The translations under genes and the position numbers were made by a program. From Rubrivivax sp. (lineage in GTDB: Bacteria; Pseudomonadota; Gammaproteobacteria; Burkholderiales; Burkholderiaceae_C): DNA of 64,000 nucleotides. The stretch is from contig JAEUPB010000054.1 in the NCBI GenBank assembly GCA_016789955.1, forward strand, positions 1 to 64,000, read 5' to 3'. Below the pieces are notes generated by a model that saw only the letters and a list, made by a program, of their open reading frames with translations, was not told the DNA's origin and searched no databases. Below, one piece after another: positions 44,833 through 53,104 of this stretch (its first letter is position 1; every line of letters begins with the position of its first letter).

Positions 44833-46083
44833 GTGGTGCCCGTGACGCTGCGGCTGGTCGACACGCTGGCGCCCGGGCTGCGCGTCTGGGTGCCGACGCT
44901 GTCGAACGAGTCGCAGCGCCTGGCCGATGAGCTGCGCGCCGACCCCGAGCGGGCGCGCGGTGTCACCTTCGCCGGCGTGCAGTTCCCCGGCATCGATCGC
45001 TTCGACTACCTCGCCGTCCATCCCGAGGCCCGGGCGCTCGGCTGGTTCATGACGCCGGCGCTTCGCCGCGGGCTCGCGGAAGGCCGCGCCGAGCTGCGGG
45101 CGCAGGACTACCTCGGCATCGTGCGTGAGTTGCGCGAGGGAGAACCGTTCGACGTGGCCTGCGCGCAGCTGACGCCGCCCGATGCCGATGGTTGGTGCGC
45201 GCCGGGGTTGTCGGCGGACTTCCTGCCGTTCGTGTGGCCGCGCGCGAAGCGCCGCATCGCGCACCTGAACCCGCGCCTGCCGCGCCTGGCCAGCAGCTTC
45301 CGTGTACACGTGTCGGAGATCGACATCGCCGTGGAGGCCGATGCGCCGCTGCTCGACCATGCCGAGACCCGCGGTGGTGCGCTCGAGGCTCGCATCGGGG
45401 CGCATGCCGCGACGCTGGTGCGCGACGGCGACACGCTGCAGTTCGGCATCGGCAGCGTGCCGCTGTCGCTGGCGCAGTCGCTCGCGTCGCACCGCCGCCT
45501 GCGGTTCCACGGCGGCATGCTGCCGGCCGCGTTCCGCACGCTGTGGGACGCCGGCGCGATCGACCGCGACGCGCCGGTGATCACCGGGCTGGTGCTGGGC
45601 GACGCGGCGCTGCGCGAGCATGCCGCCACACTGCCGGGCCTGCGGCTGGAGCCGGTGACGGTGACGCACGATCCCGCGCACCTGGCGACGCTCCCGCGCT
45701 TCGTCGCGATCAACGGTGCCGTCGAGGTCGACCTCTTTGGACAGGTGAACGCCGAGCGCACCAGCGGCGCGATCCTGGCCGGGGCCGGTGGCCTGCCGGC
45801 GGTCGCGCAGGGTGCGCTGGCGTCGCCCGGCGGCCGGCTCGTCATCGTGCTGCCGGCCACGGCCAAGGGCGGCAGCGTGTCGCGCATCGTGCCGGCGCTG
45901 GGCGCGCAGTCGCTCGTGACGCTGCCGCGGCAACTGGCCGACGCGATCGTCACCGAGCATGGCGTGGCCGAGCTGCGCGGGCGCTCGCTCGACGCCCGCG
46001 CGCAGGCGCTGATCGAAATCGCGGCACCCGGGCACCGCGCGGCGCTCGCCGCCGCGTGGGACGAGATCCTGCGCCACGCATGA
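44833..46083 (+). CDS. Family I CoA-transferase / acetyl-CoA hydrolase-like
   Basis: 416 residues from a GTG at 44833, behind GGTGAG; GTG 44842 is an alternative. It resembles the 4-hydroxybutyrate CoA-transferase/acetyl-CoA hydrolase family: PFDVACAQLTPPDADGWCAPGLSADF, TLQFGIGSVPLSLAQSL and INGAVEVDLFGQVNAER, which holds a conserved glutamate fitting the catalytic residue. It moves CoA between acids in the cytoplasm and may recycle CoA or activate the starting acid. Four bases separate it from the preceding gene and its stop overlaps the next start. Confidence 0.85.
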   Translation: MVPVTLRLVDTLAPGLRVWVPTLSNESQRLADELRADPERARGVTFAGVQFPGIDRFDYLAVHPEARALGWFMTPALRRGLAEGRAELRAQDYLGIVRELREGEPFDVACAQLTPPDADGWCAPGLSADFLPFVWPRAKRRIAHLNPRLPRLASSFRVHVSEIDIAVEADAPLLDHAETRGGALEARIGAHAATLVRDGDTLQFGIGSVPLSLAQSLASHRRLRFHGGMLPAAFRTLWDAGAIDRDAPVITGLVLGDAALREHAATLPGLRLEPVTVTHDPAHLATLPRFVAINGAVEVDLFGQVNAERTSGAILAGAGGLPAVAQGALASPGGRLVIVLPATAKGGSVSRIVPALGAQSLVTLPRQLADAIVTEHGVAELRGRSLDARAQALIEIAAPGHRAALAAAWDEILRHA

Positions 46084-46595
46084 CGGTCATCCCCGAGGGC
46101 TTCGTGCCCGTGAAGCTGGGCAGCACCTTCGCCACCCACAGCGCCACGCTGCACGCGCGCTGGCACGGCGGCAAGCTGCAGGTCGGCTTCATCGTCGAGG
46201 CGCACCAGGCCAACCCCGGCGGCCACTGCCACGGCGGCATGCTGGGGCTGTTCGCCGACATCGTGCTGTCCAGCGCGGCGCAGTACCAGACCGACATCCC
46301 GCGGCAGTTCCTGCCCACCATTAGCCTGCAGCTCGACTACATGAACGGCGCGCCGCTGGGCCGCTGGGTGCAGGGCGAGGCCGAGATCCTGCAGGTCACG
46401 CGCAACCTCGTCTTCAGCCAGGGCCTGATCACATGCGACGCCAAGGCCGTGGCCCGCGCCAGCGGCGTGTTCCGCCGCGGGCCGCTGCTGCCCGACACCG
46501 AGAGCGACCATCGGCTGCGGTTGCCGGGCATGCCGGACATGTCCCGAGTTGCGGACGACAGTCGATTCGATATAGTACACATGCGTATCGTGTAG
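46080..46595 (+). CDS. PaaI-like hotdog-fold acyl-CoA thioesterase
   Basis: 171 residues, ATGA-coupled to the CoA-transferase. Hotdog motif GGHCHGGMLGLFADIVLSSAA (about 42-62) followed by PTISLQLDYMNGAPLG. It hydrolyses acyl-CoA, typically to release trapped CoA when a pathway stalls. Its last 20 codons overlap the operator at 46575-46589, so the C-terminal tail (FDIVHMRIV) may be dictated by the operator rather than by function. Confidence 0.88.
   Translation: MTVIPEGFVPVKLGSTFATHSATLHARWHGGKLQVGFIVEAHQANPGGHCHGGMLGLFADIVLSSAAQYQTDIPRQFLPTISLQLDYMNGAPLGRWVQGEAEILQVTRNLVFSQGLITCDAKAVARASGVFRRGPLLPDTESDHRLRLPGMPDMSRVADDSRFDIVHMRIV
46575..46589. promoter_or_regulatory. Recurrent palindromic operator, site F1
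   Basis: GTACACATGCGTATC, inside the 3' end of the thioesterase gene and 86 bases upstream of the next operon (46675). The first half-site is perfect; the centre reads CATG instead of CTAG. A second site follows with no gap. Confidence 0.55.
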
Positions 46596-46604
46596 TTCCG
46601 TACG
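46590..46604. promoter_or_regulatory. Recurrent palindromic operator, site F2
   Basis: GTGTAGTTCCGTACG, directly abutting site F1. It matches 11 of 15 positions of GTGCACTAGCGTACG, including the whole right half CGTACG. Tandem sites on the same helix face would allow cooperative binding upstream of the operon starting at 46675. Confidence 0.45.
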
Positions 46605-46674
46605 CTGCGGTTGCGGCACGTGGGTCGATCGCCGGCAACCCCGTGCAGGCGCATCGTGCGCCAGGAGTGGATGG

Positions 46675-47841
46675 ATGGATTTCTCGGTCAGCGAAGACCA
46701 CCGCGCGATCCGCGACGGCGTCGCCGCCGTGGTGCGGCGTTTCGACGACGAGTACTGGCTGACGCGCGACGACGACGGCGAGTTCCCGCGCGAGTTCCAC
46801 CGCGCGATGGCCGAGGCCGGCTGGCTGGGCATCACGATGCCGGCGGAGTACGGTGGCGCAGGCCTGGGCGTGACCGAGGCGGCGATCATGCTGCACGAGG
46901 TCGCCAGCCACGGCGGCGGCATGGCGGCGGCCAGCACGGTGCACATCAACCTGTTCGGCCCGCACCCGATCGTGGTCTTCGGCACGCCCGAGCAGAAGCA
47001 GCGCTGGATCCCTCGCCTGGTCGCCGGCGAGGACCAGTGCGCGTTCGGCTTCACCGAGCCCGACGCGGGGCTGAACACCACCGCGATCAAGACCTTTGCG
47101 CAGAAGGTGCCGGGCGGCTACCTGGTGCACGGGCAGAAGGTCTGGACCAGCACGGCGCAGGTGGCCAGCAAGATCATGCTGCTGACCCGCACCACGAAGC
47201 TCGAGGACTGCGCGCGGCCGACCGACGGCATCACGATCTTCTACACCGACCTCGACCGCAGCCGGATCGAGGTGCGCCGCATCCCCAAGATGGGCCGCAA
47301 GGCGGTGGACAGCAACGCGATCTTCATCGACGGCTTGTTCATCCCCGACGGCGACCGCATCGGCGAGGAAGGCAAGGGCTTCTCGTACATCCTGCACAGC
47401 CTGAACCCCGAGCGGCTGCTCGTGGCAGCCGAGGCCATCGCGATCGGCCAGGACGCGCTGCGCCGCGCCACGCGGTACGCCCGCGAGCGCATCGTCTTCG
47501 ACCGGCCGATCGGCCAGAACCAGGGCATCCAGCACCCGCTGGCCGAGCGCTGGATGGCGCTGGAGGCGGCGTGGACGATGGTGATGAAGGGCGCCTGGCT
47601 CTACGACCAGCACCAGCCCTGCGGGGCCGAGGCCAACACCGCGAAGTTCCTGGGTGCGCGCGCGGGCCACGACGCCTGCATGCAGGCCGTGCTCACCCAC
47701 GGCGGCTTCGGCTACGCCAAGGAGTACCACGTGGAGCGGCTGCTGCGCGAGGTGACGATCACGCGCATCGCGCCCGTCACCGAGCAGCTGATCCTGTCGT
47801 TCATCGCCGAGAAGGTGCTCGACCTTCCGAAGTCCTACTGA
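46675..47841 (+). CDS. Acyl-CoA dehydrogenase
   Basis: 388 residues. ACAD folds are clear: CAFGFTEPDAGLNTTAIKTFAQKVPGGYLVHGQKVWTSTAQ, then RERIVFDRPIGQNQGIQHPLAERWM. Near the C-terminus the medium-chain base motif is absent (ITRIAPVTEQL), while LNPERLLVA keeps the glutamate used by the long-chain/isovaleryl group. FAD-dependent alpha,beta-dehydrogenation of a bulky acyl-CoA is likely. First gene of the operon behind the tandem F sites. Confidence 0.9.
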   Translation: MDFSVSEDHRAIRDGVAAVVRRFDDEYWLTRDDDGEFPREFHRAMAEAGWLGITMPAEYGGAGLGVTEAAIMLHEVASHGGGMAAASTVHINLFGPHPIVVFGTPEQKQRWIPRLVAGEDQCAFGFTEPDAGLNTTAIKTFAQKVPGGYLVHGQKVWTSTAQVASKIMLLTRTTKLEDCARPTDGITIFYTDLDRSRIEVRRIPKMGRKAVDSNAIFIDGLFIPDGDRIGEEGKGFSYILHSLNPERLLVAAEAIAIGQDALRRATRYARERIVFDRPIGQNQGIQHPLAERWMALEAAWTMVMKGAWLYDQHQPCGAEANTAKFLGARAGHDACMQAVLTHGGFGYAKEYHVERLLREVTITRIAPVTEQLILSFIAEKVLDLPKSY

Positions 47842-47849
47842 AGGCCGCC

Positions 47850-49010
47850 ATGTTCAAGCGAGAACTGTTCAACGAGGACCACGAGGCGTTCCGCGACACC
47901 GTCCGCCGCTTCGTGGAGCAGGAGATCGCTCCGCACCACGCCCGATGGGAGGAGAGCGGCGTGGTGCCGCGCGAGCTGTGGCTGAAGGCCGGTGCCGCCG
48001 GCCTGCTGTGCTGCACGGTGCCCGAGGTCTACGGGGGCGCCGCGGCCGACTACCTGTTCGACGTGGTCGTGTTCGAGGAGATGGCCCGCTCCGGCTACAC
48101 CGGGCCGGGCTTCATGATCCATTGCGACCTGGTCGCCACCTACATCGCCAGCTTCGGCAGCGAGCAGCAGAAGCGCACCTGGCTGCCGAAGATGGTGCGC
48201 GGCGAGGCGATCGGCTCGCTGGGCATGACCGAGCCGCACGCCGGCTCCGACCTGAAGGCCATCCGCACGAAGGCGGTGCGGGACGGCGACGACTTCGTCA
48301 TCAGCGGCCAGAAGGTCTTCATCTCCAACGGGCAGCTGTGCGACGTGATCGTGCTGGCCACCAAGACCGACAGCGCGGCCGGCGCCAAGGGCGTGACGCT
48401 GTTCCTGGTGGACACCCGGCTGCCGGGATTCCGCCGCGGCAAGAACCTGCACAAGCTCGGTCTGAAGGCGCAGGACACCTCGGAGCTGTTCTTCGACGAG
48501 ATGCGCATCCCCTCCAGCGCGATGCTCGGCGAGGAAGGCCGCGGCTTCGAGCTGATGATGACCAAGCTGGCCCAGGAACGCCTGGCCCAGGCGATCCGCT
48601 CGGCGGTGGTGGCCGAGACGGTGATCGACTGGACGGTGGAGTACACCGCCAACCGCAAGGCCTTCGGCAAGACCATCGGCGACTTCCAGAACACGCAGTT
48701 CAAGCTCGCCGAGCTGAAGACCGAGGCGACGATCGGCCGCGTGTTCACCGACCAGTGCATCGCCAAGTTCATGCGCGGCGAGCTCGACGCGGTGGACGCC
48801 GCGATGGCCAAGATGTGGCTGTCCAACCTGCACTGCAAGGTGGTCGACGAGTGCCTGCAGCTGTTCGGCGGCTGGGGCTACATGTGGGAGTACCCGATCG
48901 CGCGCGCCTATGCCGATGCCCGCATCGTCAAGATCGCCGGTGGCTCCATCGAGGTGATGAAGCACATCATCGGCCGGCAGATGTTCGCCAACGCCGGCGG
49001 AGGCAAGTGA
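47850..49010 (+). CDS. Acyl-CoA dehydrogenase
   Basis: 386 residues, eight bases after the preceding ACAD gene. Motifs LGMTEPHAGSDLKAIRTKAVRDGDDFVISGQKVFISNG, NRKAFGKTIGDFQNTQFKLAELK and FGGWGYMWEYPIARAYADARI. As in its neighbour, the late-position glutamate is missing (VKIAGGSIEVMK), and LAQERLAQAI supplies the long-chain-type base. Two ACADs in tandem could act on successive intermediates or form a heteromer, as in steroid side-chain degradation; it is more like a homotetrameric LCAD/IVD enzyme by sequence. Confidence 0.9.
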   Translation: MFKRELFNEDHEAFRDTVRRFVEQEIAPHHARWEESGVVPRELWLKAGAAGLLCCTVPEVYGGAAADYLFDVVVFEEMARSGYTGPGFMIHCDLVATYIASFGSEQQKRTWLPKMVRGEAIGSLGMTEPHAGSDLKAIRTKAVRDGDDFVISGQKVFISNGQLCDVIVLATKTDSAAGAKGVTLFLVDTRLPGFRRGKNLHKLGLKAQDTSELFFDEMRIPSSAMLGEEGRGFELMMTKLAQERLAQAIRSAVVAETVIDWTVEYTANRKAFGKTIGDFQNTQFKLAELKTEATIGRVFTDQCIAKFMRGELDAVDAAMAKMWLSNLHCKVVDECLQLFGGWGYMWEYPIARAYADARIVKIAGGSIEVMKHIIGRQMFANAGGGK

Positions 49011-49011
49011 C

Positions 49012-49914
49012 ATGGGTCCATCCACCTTCCGCGCCGACGTGCTGGCGGGCAAGCGCATCCTGATCACTGGCGGCGGCACTGGCCTCGGCAAGGAGCTGGC
49101 GCGCCACTTCGTCGCGCACGGTGCCGCGGTGCACATCTGCGGCCGCCGCGAGGCCGTGCTGCAGGCGGCCGTCGAGGAGCTGCGCCAGGCCGCGCAGCAC
49201 GGCGGCACCGTGGAACACCACGTCTGCGACGTGCGCGACGCCGAGCAGATCGAGGCGATGGTCGAGGGCATCTGGGCCGGCGGGCCGCTGACCGGCCTCG
49301 TCAACAACGCCGCGGCGAACTTCATCTCGCCCTCGGTGGACATCAGCCCGCGCGGGTTCGCGGCGGTGCGCAGCACGGTGATGGACGGTGCGCTGTTCGC
49401 CACGCTGGCCTGCGGCCGGCGCTGGATCCGCGACGGGTTGCCCGGCAGCGTGGTCAGCATGCTCGTCACCTGGGTGTGGACCGGCTCGGCCTACGTGCTG
49501 CCGAGCACGATGGCCAAGACCGCGGTGCACGCGATGACGATGTCGCTGGCGGTCGAATGGGGCCGGCACGGCATCCGCGTGAACGCCGTCGCGCCGGGCC
49601 CGTTCCCCACCGAGAGCGCGTGGGAGAAGCTCGCGCCGATCCCCAAGGCCAACGTCGGCGCGGCCTCGGCCGACGAGGTGCCGATGGGCCGCTTCGGCCG
49701 CATGCACGAACTCTGCAACCTGCTGACCTTCCTGCAGGCCGACGGCTGCGAGTACCTCACCGGCCAGAACATCGCGATCGACGGCGGCCACCACCTGGCG
49801 GCGCCCTCCACCTTCGCGGCGCTGGGCAAGCTGACGCCCGACGACTGGGCCGAGGCCAAGGCGCTGGTGCGCGGCAAGGCTGAGCAGGAGAAGGCGCAGC
49901 GGTCGACGGGCTGA
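49012..49914 (+). CDS. 2,4-dienoyl-CoA reductase-like SDR
   Basis: 300 residues, one base after the ACAD stop. RILITGGGTGLGKELARHF (about 15-33) and NNAAANFISPSVDISPRGF are typical of the 2,4-dienoyl-CoA reductase group. The active-site lysine is kept (K169 in STMAKTAVH) while the SDR tyrosine position is Ser165, as expected for dienoyl-CoA reductases. It reduces dienoyl-CoA with NADPH so that unsaturated intermediates can re-enter beta-oxidation. Confidence 0.87.
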   Translation: MGPSTFRADVLAGKRILITGGGTGLGKELARHFVAHGAAVHICGRREAVLQAAVEELRQAAQHGGTVEHHVCDVRDAEQIEAMVEGIWAGGPLTGLVNNAAANFISPSVDISPRGFAAVRSTVMDGALFATLACGRRWIRDGLPGSVVSMLVTWVWTGSAYVLPSTMAKTAVHAMTMSLAVEWGRHGIRVNAVAPGPFPTESAWEKLAPIPKANVGAASADEVPMGRFGRMHELCNLLTFLQADGCEYLTGQNIAIDGGHHLAAPSTFAALGKLTPDDWAEAKALVRGKAEQEKAQRSTG

Positions 49915-49924
49915 CGCGCCGCCC

Positions 49925-51475
49925 ATGCACGACGACGTGCAGGACCTGCGTCGCCATGCGGCGGCGGATCCGGAACGCCGGGCGATCGTCTGCGGGACGC
50001 GCAGCCTGTCGTACGGCGAACTCGAAGCCCGGTCGAACCGGCTCGCGGCCGCGTGGCGGCGCCTGGGGCTGGTGCGGGGCGACCACGTCGCCACGCTGAT
50101 GGGCAACGTGCCCGAGGCGCTGGCCGCGGCCTGGGCAGCATGGCGCTGCGGCGTGTACCTCACGCCCGTGCCCACGACGCTGGCCGCGCCGGAGACTGCG
50201 GCGATGGTGGCGGACTGCGAGGCGCGCCTGGTACTGGCCGACGGTGGCAGCGCGGCGGCCGCGGCGCTGGCCGCGCAGGTCCCCCGGCTCGTCATGAACG
50301 GGGTGCGGTGGCGATCGATCGGCGGCGAGATCCACGGCTACGAGCCGATCGAGCTGGCTCTCGCCACCGCGTCGCCGGAACCAGCCGCCGACGAGCCGCC
50401 GGGCGCGCTGATGATGTACACGTCGGGCACCACCGGCGCGCCGAAGGGCGTGATCCGCCCGCTGCTGCCGGCGGACTGGCGCGGCACGCCGCCGTTCGCA
50501 GGCGACCTGATCGCGCTGTTCGGCGTCGGCGGCCCCGATGTGCGCTACCTCTCGACCGCGCCGCTGTACCACGCAGCGCCGCTGCGCACCGCGCTGGCCG
50601 TCACCGCCGGCGGCGGCACCGTGCACGTGATGGACCGCTTCGACGCCGAAGCCGCGCTCGACGTGCTCGAGCGCGAGGCCATCACGCACAGCCAGTGGGT
50701 GCCGGCGATGTTCCAGCGGCTGCTGGCGCTGCCCGACGAGCGTCGCCGCGCCCTCCGGGCACCGGCGCACCGTACCGCCATCCACGGCGCCGCGCCCTGC
50801 CCCATCGCAGTGAAGCGCGCGATGATCGACTGGTGGGGCCCGATCCTGCTCGAGTACTACTCGGGCAGCGAAGGCGTCGGCCTGACGCTGATCGACTCCC
50901 GCGAGGCGCTGGCGCACCCCGGCTCCGTGGGTCGCGCGCGCAAGGGCCGGCTGCACGTCGTCGACGACACCGGGCGCGAACGGGCGAGCGGCGAGACCGG
51001 CCTGGTGTGCTTCTCGGGCGTGGCGCCGTTCGAATACCACCGCGCGCCCGAGAAGACCGCGGCGCGCACCTTGCACGCCGCCGACGGCACGCGGCTGCAG
51101 ACCTTTGGCGACCTCGGCCACGTCGACGCCGAAGGCTGGCTCTTCCTCACCGACCGCCTCGACGACATGATCATCTCCGGCGGCGTGAACGTGTATCCGC
51201 AGGAGATCGAAGCGGTGATCGGCGCCGTGCCGGGCGTGTGGGAGTGCGCCGTGGTCGGCGTCGAGGACGGGGCGTTCGGCGAGCGCCCGATCGCCTTCAT
51301 CGTGCCGCGGCGCGGAGCGCCGATCGAGCCGTTGCGCGCCGCGCTGGTCGACGCCATCGAACGCAACCTCGGCCGCATCAGGCGGCCGGACGCCATCCAC
51401 GTCATCGACGAACTGCCGCGGTCGCCGACCGGCAAGCTGCTGCGCCGGAAGCTGCGGCCTCCCGCGGCCGGGTGA
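49925..51475 (+). CDS. AMP-forming acyl-CoA ligase
   Basis: 516 residues. Motifs: MMYTSGTTGAPKGVIRP (about 161-177), YYSGSEGVGLT, FGDLGHVDAEGWLFLTDRLDDMIISGGVNVYPQEIE and SPTGKLLRRKLR with the adenylation lysine. It is the third acyl-CoA ligase in the block (others at 23149 and 36590). Shorter and distinct from both, it probably activates a different acid. Last gene of the operon; convergent with the next gene. Confidence 0.9.
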   Translation: MHDDVQDLRRHAAADPERRAIVCGTRSLSYGELEARSNRLAAAWRRLGLVRGDHVATLMGNVPEALAAAWAAWRCGVYLTPVPTTLAAPETAAMVADCEARLVLADGGSAAAAALAAQVPRLVMNGVRWRSIGGEIHGYEPIELALATASPEPAADEPPGALMMYTSGTTGAPKGVIRPLLPADWRGTPPFAGDLIALFGVGGPDVRYLSTAPLYHAAPLRTALAVTAGGGTVHVMDRFDAEAALDVLEREAITHSQWVPAMFQRLLALPDERRRALRAPAHRTAIHGAAPCPIAVKRAMIDWWGPILLEYYSGSEGVGLTLIDSREALAHPGSVGRARKGRLHVVDDTGRERASGETGLVCFSGVAPFEYHRAPEKTAARTLHAADGTRLQTFGDLGHVDAEGWLFLTDRLDDMIISGGVNVYPQEIEAVIGAVPGVWECAVVGVEDGAFGERPIAFIVPRRGAPIEPLRAALVDAIERNLGRIRRPDAIHVIDELPRSPTGKLLRRKLRPPAAG

Positions 51476-51489
51476 CGGCTCACACCTTG

Positions 51490-52113
51490 TCAGGGCTTCG
51501 CCGGTGAGCCGGCGGATGCCGGGCCGGCCAGGTGCGCGGCGCAGATCGTGTTGGTCTTCTTCAGCTCGTCAGCCGTGTGGATCGCCAGCGACTCGGCCCG
51601 GATCTCCTTCATCGCCGCGAGCACGGTCTCGTCCAGCGCCTTCTCGATGCGCTTCTCGGCCTTCACCTTGAAGGCCGCCACGTCCTTGGCCGCCACCTTC
51701 ACCGGGGCCTTGCACTGCGGCGCGGTGGCGTCGGCCACGGCCCTGCGCACCTCGACGCAGCGACTCGCTGCTCCCTTCTTGTACGCCTCCAGATGGCGCT
51801 TCTCGTGCTCGAAGACGTGCACATAGCAGGGGCTGCCCTTGCTGATCGCCTTGTCGATCATGACCTTGGCCGTGATCGAGACCGCCACCGAGACCTTGCG
51901 GATGGCCAGCGTCACCATGCCCTTGGCCTTGTCCGGAGTCTCCGACCACTCGACGGCGGGAACCGGGATCATCAGCGTCGGTTCGGTCACGCCGAGCGTC
52001 TTCGTGCCCTTGATGGCGTTCTGCTGCTTCTGGATCGTTGCGCTGTCGACGTGATCCAGCAGCACCTTGTCGGCCAGGGACATCGTGACGTCGAAGGTGG
52101 TCTTGTCGGCCAT
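51490..52113 (-). CDS. Hypothetical protein with a HEKRH zinc-protease-like motif
   Basis: 207 residues. The start at 52113 is fixed by GAGGAG six bases upstream; that site overlaps another in-frame ATG at 52119. There is no signal peptide. The middle holds SPCYVHVFEHEKRHLEAYKKGAA, an H-E-x-x-H motif as in zinc peptidases and in DUF922-like proteins. Two cysteines (one just before the motif) and a lysine-rich helical C-terminus follow. I do not recognise the family with certainty and give no function. Confidence 0.65.
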   Translation of the reverse strand: MADKTTFDVTMSLADKVLLDHVDSATIQKQQNAIKGTKTLGVTEPTLMIPVPAVEWSETPDKAKGMVTLAIRKVSVAVSITAKVMIDKAISKGSPCYVHVFEHEKRHLEAYKKGAASRCVEVRRAVADATAPQCKAPVKVAAKDVAAFKVKAEKRIEKALDETVLAAMKEIRAESLAIHTADELKKTNTICAAHLAGPASAGSPAKP

Positions 52114-52389
52114 AGGCATCTCCTCGTCCCAGGGCCATCGTGACCCCGCTGCCGAGAATCGCAATCCCACGCTCGAACCGGACAGTCGCCTCGCGCGACG
52201 AGCAGCCCACCCGCATCGCCAATGCGCCGGCCTTCGATGCCTGGCGTGGCCGGCCGCAGCGGGCCATGCAGAGCCGCTGCGGGGCGGGCGTGGCACCCGT
52301 TCGGCCATGCCCCGAGTCGAGGGGGTGCCGGGGCAGACGAGGCCTTGGGCGAGGCTCGGCCGCCGCAGGCGAGCAAACTCGTCGCCCTC

Positions 52390-53104
52390 ATGCTGTCCAA
52401 CGGGAGCCCGGTGCGCGATCGAAACGAGACCTTGCCCCAGTCGTGGCTCAAGCACTCGGCCGGCATCGGCATCGCGGAACAGTCGATGCCGTTGCTGTCG
52501 CGGCTGATCGCCTGCTGGAGCGAACCGCACCGGCACTACCAGACGCTGCGCCACCTGCAGGAGTGCCTGCAGCTGCTCGAGGAGTGGGGGGCGCCAGCAT
52601 CCGCTGCGTCATGAGATCGGCATGGCGTTGTGGTTCCACGATGCGATCTACGACCCGACACGTGCCGACAGCGAGGAGCGCAGCGCGCGGCTGGCCACGC
52701 GCACGTTGGGCAAGTGCGGGGCCGACGTCGACCGGGTCCGTACCGTCGCCCGCCTCGTGCGCGCGACCCGTCACGGCACGCAAAGGCGACTGGTGGAGGG
52801 CGCCGACTTGATGCTCGACATCGACCTGGCCATCCTCGGTGCGGACCGGGCCCGCTTCGAGGAGTACGAGCGCCAGGTCCGCGCCGAGTTCGCGCATGTG
52901 CCGGACGATGCCTTCGCCCGCGGAAGGGCGGCGTTCGTGGACGCGATGCGCGGCCGCCCGCGCCTCTTCCTGACCGAGCCGGGGCAGCGGCTGGAGGCCC
53001 GGGCGCGCGAGAACCTCCAGCGGTCATCGCTGCGGTGGCACCGGCTGGCCGAGCGGGCCCGGGCCTCAGCGAGCCGCGCTGAACGCCTCGCCGTCCGCGG
53101 CCGC
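52390..53104 (+). pseudogene. HD-superfamily-like metal-dependent phosphohydrolase, frameshifted
   Basis: Two reading frames carry one recognisable protein. Frame 1 from the ATG at 52390 gives PLLSRLIACWSEPHRHYQTLRHLQECLQLLEEW and hits a stop at 52612-52614. Frame 2 continues QHPLRHEIGMALWFHDAIYDPTRADSEERSARLA and VEGADLMLDIDLAILGADRARFEEYERQVRAEF. Deleting one G from the run of six at 52586-52591 joins them in frame exactly where family members (COG4339-like) read on. The second half then has no stop of its own before the antisense GH67 gene, which also suggests decay. Sequencing error in the homopolymer is the alternative. The end coordinate is approximate. Confidence 0.7.

Noticed and set aside
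52114..52389. Possible small gene upstream of the frameshifted HD-like gene
   Set aside because: Open frames exist in several phases, but none has a ribosome-binding site or recognisable sequence.
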